A stretch of DNA of 64,000 bases from NCBI GenBank assembly GCA_014338405.1, contig JTDE01021153.1:1-64000 (forward strand). Reading direction: 5' to 3'. Each line of letters begins with the position of its first letter. Position 1 is the first letter of the stretch. This document shows, one piece after another, positions 32,601 through 41,600 of the stretch. A program made the translations under genes and the position numbers. The notes under the pieces are model-generated. The model did not search any database, was not told the origin of the DNA, and saw only the letters and a program-made list of their open reading frames with translations. This DNA is from Paragonimus skrjabini miyazakii. Lineage: Eukaryota; Platyhelminthes; Trematoda; Plagiorchiida; Troglotrematidae.

Positions 32601-35600
32601 GGATGCGGAAGTTACGTAGATTCTTTGAAAGTTGGTCAGTTAGTCGCAAACAAAGTAGGTATCAAAATACCCGGCAGACTAAAGACCACGAATGAAACTG
32701 TTTGGTGGTTATACTTCCTATAGATAGAACATCACACACAACTGGTCGCAGCTACCGCATTCCGATATAATTTCCAGTCGGCCCCTTTCGTAAACAAGCA
32801 CTAGATTAAAGCCGCGCTCTAATTAGTAGTGCATAACCTTGTCACGGCCGGGACTAGAATTCCCGTCACGCTTTCATGAGGCAACGGTGTTGACCACTGT
32901 GTCATTGACCCCACATTAAGCACCACCGAATTATCCTAAGTGAATATTCAAACACTTCCGCTTGTGAGTACTGACTACTTACTCTGTTTCAACCTTCTGT
33001 TCACTAACGGTTGGTCCGATAGCTTGGTTGGTTGGAGCGCCGTAGTTATAATACGGAGGTCTTCAGTTCGGATATTTCGTGGGGCACTGTGTGTTACATC
33101 AACTATTCATTTACTGCTGCCAAGGAGACAAATAACATAGGGCACGATGCCATTTTAGTGCGGACCAATGACGGTTGGGGAGCCTCAATATCTTTTGAAA
33201 GCATTTGGCCCGTATGGGCCACGTACTCACCACGTGAAACAAAAAGTTCATTTTTCTTATTATAGCAATAAAAATCGATCCTGACTTTTAATTCCCTTAG
33301 TTCCATACGAGAAAGTCTGAACTCCGGTTTAAGGGTTACTCAGAGCCGACCCCGTTTCAACGAATCAACGGAAATGATGCATAAACACAGACACATAAAC
33401 CACAGACATGGCTTAAAGTAAATTGTACAATGGCAGTATTCTTTAGCTGAGTTTACTGTATGAGAAGCCCGAAAGTGGCAGTGTCGTTGAAACCAGTTTA
33501 ATAGAATATTATCCAGTTTGTACTAATTATCGAAAGCCGATCGATAATGGAAAACAAAGACAGCGTGTTGACCCCCGTATATTGGTATCGACCCTGGAAA
33601 ATAAAATGTATAGAGAAACACTTCAATCTAGCAAGGCGCGGAGCGAGTTGTGTTATTAGCTACGAGACGGATAGTACAGATTATTAGCTTGGCTAAAGTA
33701 AAAGTAGCTAGAAAACCAGTCATCAAAAATGTACAATTGAATGCTATTATCAAAAGTATTTTTCACTCTAATCACTGCATAACTCTCCACTGGGAGATTA
33801 GTAAGAATTACACATGACATGGTTCTTCCAGAAGGAGAGAGAGGATGATATGTATATATTTATGTATATCATGTATTTATATTCTTGATCACAAACAGAG
33901 TGAAACACATAAAAAAATAATGACATAGGATAGGGAATGTCAAATTACGGCTGTTGTGTTAGTTGGATTCGTTTATTTATATTACTTAGCCTTCGGTACG
34001 TCTCTTTTATGTTGTAACGATCTGCCCAACTCTGAAAACTCTTGAAATAAACGGGGGTAAGTTTGGCCATTGATGTACGATAGGTGGTCGGGGGCTGTCT
34101 CTCCATGCACTCTGTTCGGATAGTTTGGAAGTGAGGGAAATCACAATGAAATATCTGCTTCACAGACAGGAAGGGATAACTCACCATGTCAACCAATCCG
34201 GCTGACTAGTAATAATTTCCGGGCCAAATTTGAATGTTGCTGTCTTCGCTTTCTTCTTCTTGTGATCTTGTCTGAAGATGAAAGACTTGGGAAAGAAAAG
34301 AGTTAATGTTGTAACTGGATATGCGGCCTACGAGTGCGTGAACAGACAACAGAATAACGGTTAATGAAACGGTAGATAACGGAACTCGGCCAACGGTAAT
34401 GAACAACTGACTATGGAGTATGTACCACTAAATCATATCTTCCCGGCCAACCCACCCCCCAATGCTAACGAATGAACACAGAGAAAAGACTGGCCTACGG
34501 ACGGAGCTACTTTATGTCACTCAGTCCGAAGACGACACGGTCACAGACTAGATAGTATTTGAAGGGTTTGTGACCAATCAAGGGACTGGGTTAGAAATTA
34601 GGCCATACAAGGATTCACACAGTACAGTGATGTCCCAAGTGAAGGACATGCGTGTGGGCGTGGTGCCAGAAATAGGCACAAAAGTTAGGAACGCACGTGA
34701 AGAGTGGTTTGGCACATGACCGTGCCGACTACGAAGGTCACTTCATACAGTGATGAGTTAGGCCATTGCGAAGGCAAATAAAACGGTATTTTCGGGGAAC
34801 TGGGTTCTTCCCCGACAGTTAGCGTGCGGATAAGGCTGGTGTCGAACAGTGCCGTTTGGGTAGCAGACGTGGTAGCACATCAGATAATTCAAAAGGCCTG
34901 GGAATAAAAACAAACGTTTTATCGTTTTTATCTGTGCACATGTCAAAACACCCAATAACTCGAAAAGTGAGCAGATAAACGGTTAACATTAATTCTTTTG
35001 ACTTTTTAAATGAAAATATCGCTAAGTACAGATATACCATAACTCGTAATAACACGAGTGAGCAAGTGGACAAAAACGATGAGTACGAATGTTATATATG
35101 TTATATTGAAAAAACGCCATTTCAAAAAATGAGAAATGCTAACATATCCCACAAAATATGGAGGTTTGCGAGGCTCAATATCAAGACGATCACGCCTTGC
35201 TTGGATGTCGACAAACACAGAGGAGTCCGTGAACTAGTCTTTAGTTAGTGATCAGATAGTTCAGCTATCCCATTTGCTGTGAGATGGTTAGCTATAGTGC
35301 GACTGTGCTTGCATCCTAAAGTATCTAAGAGGGCCGTGAAATGTCTTTCAAATTGTGATCCACCATCTGTAGTCACTACTATTTGACAACCGAATTGTGC
35401 CACCCAACGTCCCAGGAAGACGCTGATTTTTGTTTATGAGGAGCATTTCGGTAGAGGTATGGTGGTAGACCATTTTACGAAGTGGTTAGTATACGTCAGC
35501 GGACTAAGTCATTTGAGGGTGGTAAGGGACCCACCTGATTGACGTGCACGTGGTGGAGTCGTGCGTCTGGCAAAGGAAAAGTACCAAAGGGACTGTTTGT

Positions 35601-38600
35601 ATGACGGTGAACTTTGGAACATTGACAAAAACAACATGCCGGAACGCGACAAATGCTCTACCAGCTGAGCTACGAAGCCACGATGTTTTAGTTTGTTGGG
35701 AGCCAACCGGCGAGGTCATGCTGAGACGGGAGGTCCCTTAGTGCAGATGTGGTGTGTGATACTACAGGTTATTGACGGGGCATCGTTCGATGCTCGGACG
35801 GTCTGTGACAACTGAGTGAAGGAGTCTACAAATTGCTCAGGGGCGGCGGGTTGGGTAAATATGGATGTTATGTCGCAACTGTTGCGTGTGTGCCGGGTAT
35901 GCTCAGTCTAACGCTGGAATCGATTAAAGGACGGCGTCTCCTATCGATCAGAAAGTCGAAATGTAACACGAACTCGATACAGATTATGGCAAAAGGTAAC
36001 GCATAAATTGTAAACACCCAACGGAATGTCCAGCGGGGGCCCTAATTACGAATTTAAAAATGCTGCCCGCGAATGATTATAGGAGTGCCATTTGTAGTAC
36101 GGAGCTGTAGGCTGCATGGGCTCAACACCGCATCATTTGTAGACGGAAACACAGTTACCTGCGCCCCGGTATCAAGCAGGAACATGTTTTCGGTATCGCG
36201 AACAAAATGAGGCAACAGAAGGAGACAGGGCCGACGGCATTGTCTGCCGTTAGAGGTCGAGTGCTGAGTTTGCATCGTCCTGATGATGCGTAGGTTTAAG
36301 GTTTGGTGCCTGCAATATTCAGTTTTTGACTGCGGCATCTGTTACATGGATGATAAACAAACTGGACAACCTGAGAAACAGTTCGAAGAAATTTCGTTCA
36401 AACCGTGCTGCAAAGTTACAACTTCCGTCTTTATAGTCATGATGCCTGTTGGATCAAGTTTTGAGATAACCAAATTGTCTGGACTGCCCGAGTCCATTTT
36501 AGGACATGGTCTAGGGTGTGGCATACTCAAGCAACCAAGTATTGGTTGCAAACGCTTCACTACTTGATCAGTACTTTTTGCTGTCTCGGCATAAGTTTGT
36601 GAATGAGCAACGGAAACTATTACTTACGCTGATTTCGGAAATATTTTAGGCCGGAATTCTCGAAGGAGGAATTCGGCCACATGTGAGTTGCCAATGAGTC
36701 GTTATGTCTCTATTAGAAGGGTTGTAAGGAGTTTTTCGACTAGCCTTATGTCGTGGAGAAGTTGTTGCAGTTGGACCTTTTCCGAGGGTGTGACTCGAAT
36801 AATAACTGCCTTTTCAAGGTCTCGTACTTGTGTTCTATCGGTTGGCTCACTATGACATCGCTTAAATGTATGCTAGCTACACTTATAAGTCTGGCTAACA
36901 GTTGACAGAATCATTTTGATGAAACGAAATTTCACCGTTGAAAAGTTCTGCTTCTAAATAAACAATTCAGAACAGTGAATCCCTTTGCATAATCCAAGGG
37001 ACCACTAGAGCGTTGATACTGAGGGAAGGGATGTCAACATCCTTAAATAAAATGTCAGCCATTGGGTGGTTGTTACACAGCCGAGAGCTGTCAAGAACTA
37101 CTGATCAAATTGATTAAAGGAAATTTGCAAATGATTACATCTTAAACATATACACGAACAGAGAGAAACAACTGGTTACCCGTACGTCCAGAAAAATAAC
37201 AAATATGTAGATATGTAAAGGAACGAATTCTACAAGCAAGTTGGCCGTTTTCACTCTGAATGCCCGTAACACTTTTTGAACAACTTTGGGGCAACGTGGA
37301 GACACCGAATTAGAAGTTCTAACAACAGTCTGTAAAAAGAAACAGCACAAACAAACATGAACCAAAGGCATTGTAATTCATGCACACGACTTACACAAAC
37401 GAAAACTAAAGCGGCGCTAACAACACAGTGTTACGTTATGTTACACAATTCAAACTCAATCAACGCTTGATTGTTGGTTTCGGCTGCGCGTTACACAAGG
37501 TGAAAGCGACAACTGCAACGGAATGTTCGAAATATACAGGCTCACCAACTGTTACTGAAAGTGCAGGTAAGAAAGAGTTGAGAACATGATCACCAGTTCA
37601 TGATGATGAATCAAAAATGAAACGTTCACAATAGGGTCTTCATTGGTTGGGTTCACCGATTTGTACTATTTTTGTACTATTTGTACCGAACAAAGTACTA
37701 TTCGGGTTTACTAATTTGTAGTAAACTGAAACGGAAGTGCAGTTTGTAGTGGACAAATGGGTGTGTGCTTGACCGTCGTCCATTAACAATTTTAATAATC
37801 ATTTCCTGAGCAGCAGTCGAAATGAAGTCCTGACTGAAATCGAGCTAAAACAACGCGATGTTTAGAAATATGATAAGTAGTTAATTCTAGCCTAGTTTGG
37901 GATCAATGGCAGCAACCGAAAAGAGACAAAGGAAGTTCGAGTCTGGCTTCGACCCACTCGGCGGCACCCAAAAATGCGCCCATCAAGACGTGCGTAGGAG
38001 CTTTGAGTGCGTTACTTAACGCTCGGAAGGGCCTAGAATGGGATAATAGATGAGTCATTGGGAAAATGGTGGGCATTCGCTGCCGGCAGTTGGTCGCACG
38101 ACTGCAAAATGTGGCGCTAAGTTTGTAACAAGCCTCTCATAGCAGACGTACACAGAATAATGCATGCAGAACGGACAACCACGAAAGCACGGTTGCTGCC
38201 GGGATCCTTAAAGAAACTACACAATCGCTGCTCACTGAACAAATCTCCATCCGGAAGGGGGGCTGTAGGCAACCCTCGACCATGTAACCGGAGTCATTGA
38301 CGTGTGGGCCACCCCGTCGTGGTTTTGTTTATGACACTTCCGATGTCGCAAGTGCATACACAAAAGACTTGAGACCACAAGGTCACACTTCTTACGCTAC
38401 TGAGCCAGTCTATGGTAAAACTAACCAAATGTGTAGACAGTGTGAACTGCCTGGTTCAGTGTATCGACTGGTGAATGTAGAAGTGTAGCTGAGGAAGTTG
38501 CGTATTTCGGAGGTCGTCATGTCATATAAGACTGTCGACAATGGCCTACGTTCACATAAGTGATAATCGTGACTTGGCGAACGGTGAGCAAGTGGAATTT

Positions 38601-41600
38601 TCCCGAGTTGATTTGCTGCACAACGATGTGGTCAACGTGTGCCAGTTGTGTGGTGACAGAGACTCGACATAGGTAGCGTTACTTTACATCCTTCTAAACC
38701 GCTAGGGTCCTATAATGCGGGAACATAAAGGGTTCAAAGCACACGATGTACGAAGGCAAACAGGATACGACACCCATCGTAAGCTAGAAGATGGGAGTTT
38801 GAGGAGACATCCGTTGAACGGTCTTCCGACGAGTTTTCTGAGGTTCAGTGAACATGTTCAAGCGTTCCAAAATGTCTGAAATACATGCAGGGAGCGAACA
38901 ACCGGGAAAAAAAGAAACTTGCCTAATATTTTGGACGGTTCGTTGGATTAAAAAAGGTTTTGCTGTTTTCATTAAAAGTTTACAAAACGACGACATTTTA
39001 ACCATAATGACGTAGATCAAGTTCCAGTGGATATGCAGTAAAAATGTTGGAACTCGACTAAGAATATAGAAACTGGTCAGTGCGCAGTAGCTTTTTGCGA
39101 TGAACGAGCACAAGTAAAAGTGGACAAACGGACAAGTATCCTCGGGCAAATCTTGCGAATGGACGCCAGTTAGATTGAGGTGAAGTAGATAACGCAGACT
39201 TGGTGCCGGCAGCGTTATCAGCGCAATCGTTTAGTGGGCAACGCCACTGCATTAGAGGTATCCGTGGTTTGCATAAACAAGGTGAATGATTCCTTGTAAA
39301 CATGCGTCAACACTCTTGTTTGGCCTAGCAAAAACAAATGAACGGTGGAGAGCAAAAGTGAATGTGCGCCAATGAGCAAGCTCGGAATGACCGAGCAGCA
39401 CGAACATGAAACGATGCAGATGAAGTGTGAACCGCACACAAGTAGACGCTATCTAAACCTACAAAAAAGTTTAGGCTCGAAAGGTTAAGTGTGTCTGGTG
39501 ACGTCGAAACTGCTTGGAAGCGCAGGTTGAGCACGTATCCATTGCTAGACGCATGGTTGGCAATTTGAGCAACCTGATGAGCGAGGATACGTAAAGCGAC
39601 GAAATAATATTGCGACCAGTGGAAGTCGAGGATTGTATTACCTAACGACGCAGAAAAAAAAACCTATGACGAAAAAAACTTGCAAAATGTGAACGCAGAT
39701 GCACACAAGATTAGTGAGAGTATATGACACGCACACTAAAATCGGTGACGACAATAAGAAAAGGTGTAGGTAGCAGAAATGGAAGATGAACGCGCTTAAA
39801 CTGGAAGTTACCAAATTAATAAACGTAATACTGGCTGGGGCGACCTTAAACAGAGACGAAAGTTTGCAATCTGTTGACAATAGTCTATGTTGGCTGTCTG
39901 AAAGAGGTGTACGAACGAACATGTACGCGTACCAGACATAAACAGGCGAGCTGCCTAAGACAACGTCATGTGAACGTAACAACGAACGGGCCAATCAAAA
40001 CGCCCGTCGCCCAATTCGATCGTAAACACCGTTGTTTCTCCATGTAAAAGTTAGTATTTCCTGATAAATTTAGACTGCTGATTGCCGCTAAGACCAGTTT
40101 TGTTCTAGTTTTCTTTAGTTTATAGCTTTGTACACGGCATAAATGATGCAAAAATTTGCCATAAGCATCACGTGCAACAAACGTCCACGTATCTAGAAGA
40201 CGTTAGGAGTGTTACATCTGTGCAAATATGTGAGATATAATGTAGGGTTAGTGACATGCACTTGAAAACGATTAAATTCAATTACAAATAATGTAACGTT
40301 TAAAAGTTATTCACCATTGAATGAGGTAAAAAGTTGAACGGAACTCCAGAAATGTTGGACTGGTGCATTTATACAACTTTACGATAGTGTACGCAAATTC
40401 ATACATCTCAGAAAATACATGGGGTACAACAACAACTGGTAGAATTAAAAGTAAGGTAGACTTTAAATTACTTGATTCAGTGGAATATTCATCGGATTTG
40501 ACTTACAAGATGATAACGGAGGTTTAATTCAACTTTGAATCAGTTCAAACCACCGCAGCAATTTGAGAACTGAGGGTGGTCATGAGAATGAACATTAGTT
40601 TTATTTAATGAAGTTCACCAGCACTGCGCATGAAGCTGCTTAACCAAACATGTTGTTACTTGCCTCACGGCTTCATATAAAATGAACGGAATTCAGAATA
40701 TATCAGACTTCCTTAACAGAATAACTAAAACCGGAGTGATATGACACACGATATGTTTATATTACTAACGCTACTATTTCAACAGTTTTCAAGTGTCTCG
40801 CAAAAGTGGGTGTCTCAGAGAAGCAGCCACATTGGAACAACATTGCGACTGAGGTATAAATGACAAAAAGCAGGCACTTAAACAAAACATGCCCTAAATT
40901 GTACAAGTTTTTGTTTATTTATCGAATATATCTGTACGGTAAGCACGTGTTCTGAAAAATCTAAATTGGGATGAAGCACCTGAAGATGACAGACTGAAAC
41001 GTACATCATTCAAGACGGCAAATTTTAGCCAGCGTACACAAGCTTAGTTCAAAAAACCTGACTGATTACAACGTAGTTATTGATGTTGAAAACAGTATTT
41101 GTATATCGTTGTAATTAGGGAGGATGTTGCGACAACTGTAAGGACATACTTTAAACAGATTTCACCCCCCTTCATTCAACGCATCAGTCAGATTGTGTTT
41201 ATAAAACAGCCAAAGTGTATTTTGACTGTATTTACGACCGGTTTGAATCATAACAAGAACTGATAACGAACCTGAGTTAAAATTTCCAGTCCTAATCTCC
41301 CCCCTTTGTCGATTTAATTGGCCGTGTCTAGAATAGGTTGCCGGAGAAGATAGTGATTGCACTGGCACTGGAGACGTTTAAACAGGTTTTGGAGGAATGG
41401 CTGCCATTCGGTATGGAAAAAAGCTAAACTTGAGTCACAGCATGTTCATTGTTCCCCATTCCTGTCCACTCGTTTTGTCGTAATTAATGTTGGCACTTTT
41501 TCTAAGTCACGTCACAATTATAATTATGATGCGAAGGGGTAGGACCGTATTTATAATTAAAAAAATGTAATTTATACATTTTTATCAATGTTGTAGTACA

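Noticed and set aside
35636..35683. Functional tRNA gene on the minus strand
   Set aside because: Only the 5' half is tRNA-like; no anticodon arm, T arm or box B follows.
37135..37371. Minus-strand frame as gag N-terminus of the Gypsy relic
   Set aside because: Position is suggestive, but no gag motif could be matched with confidence.
39576..39606. CTGATGA followed 17 bases later by GAAA, resembling a hammerhead core
   Set aside because: The intervening sequence does not form stem II next to the core, and there is no matching stem I or III.
39638..39994. 118-codon minus-strand frame with many hydrophobic residues, resembling a membrane protein
   Set aside because: Composition reflects a pyrimidine-rich, LTR-like stretch; no motif, homology or splice context.
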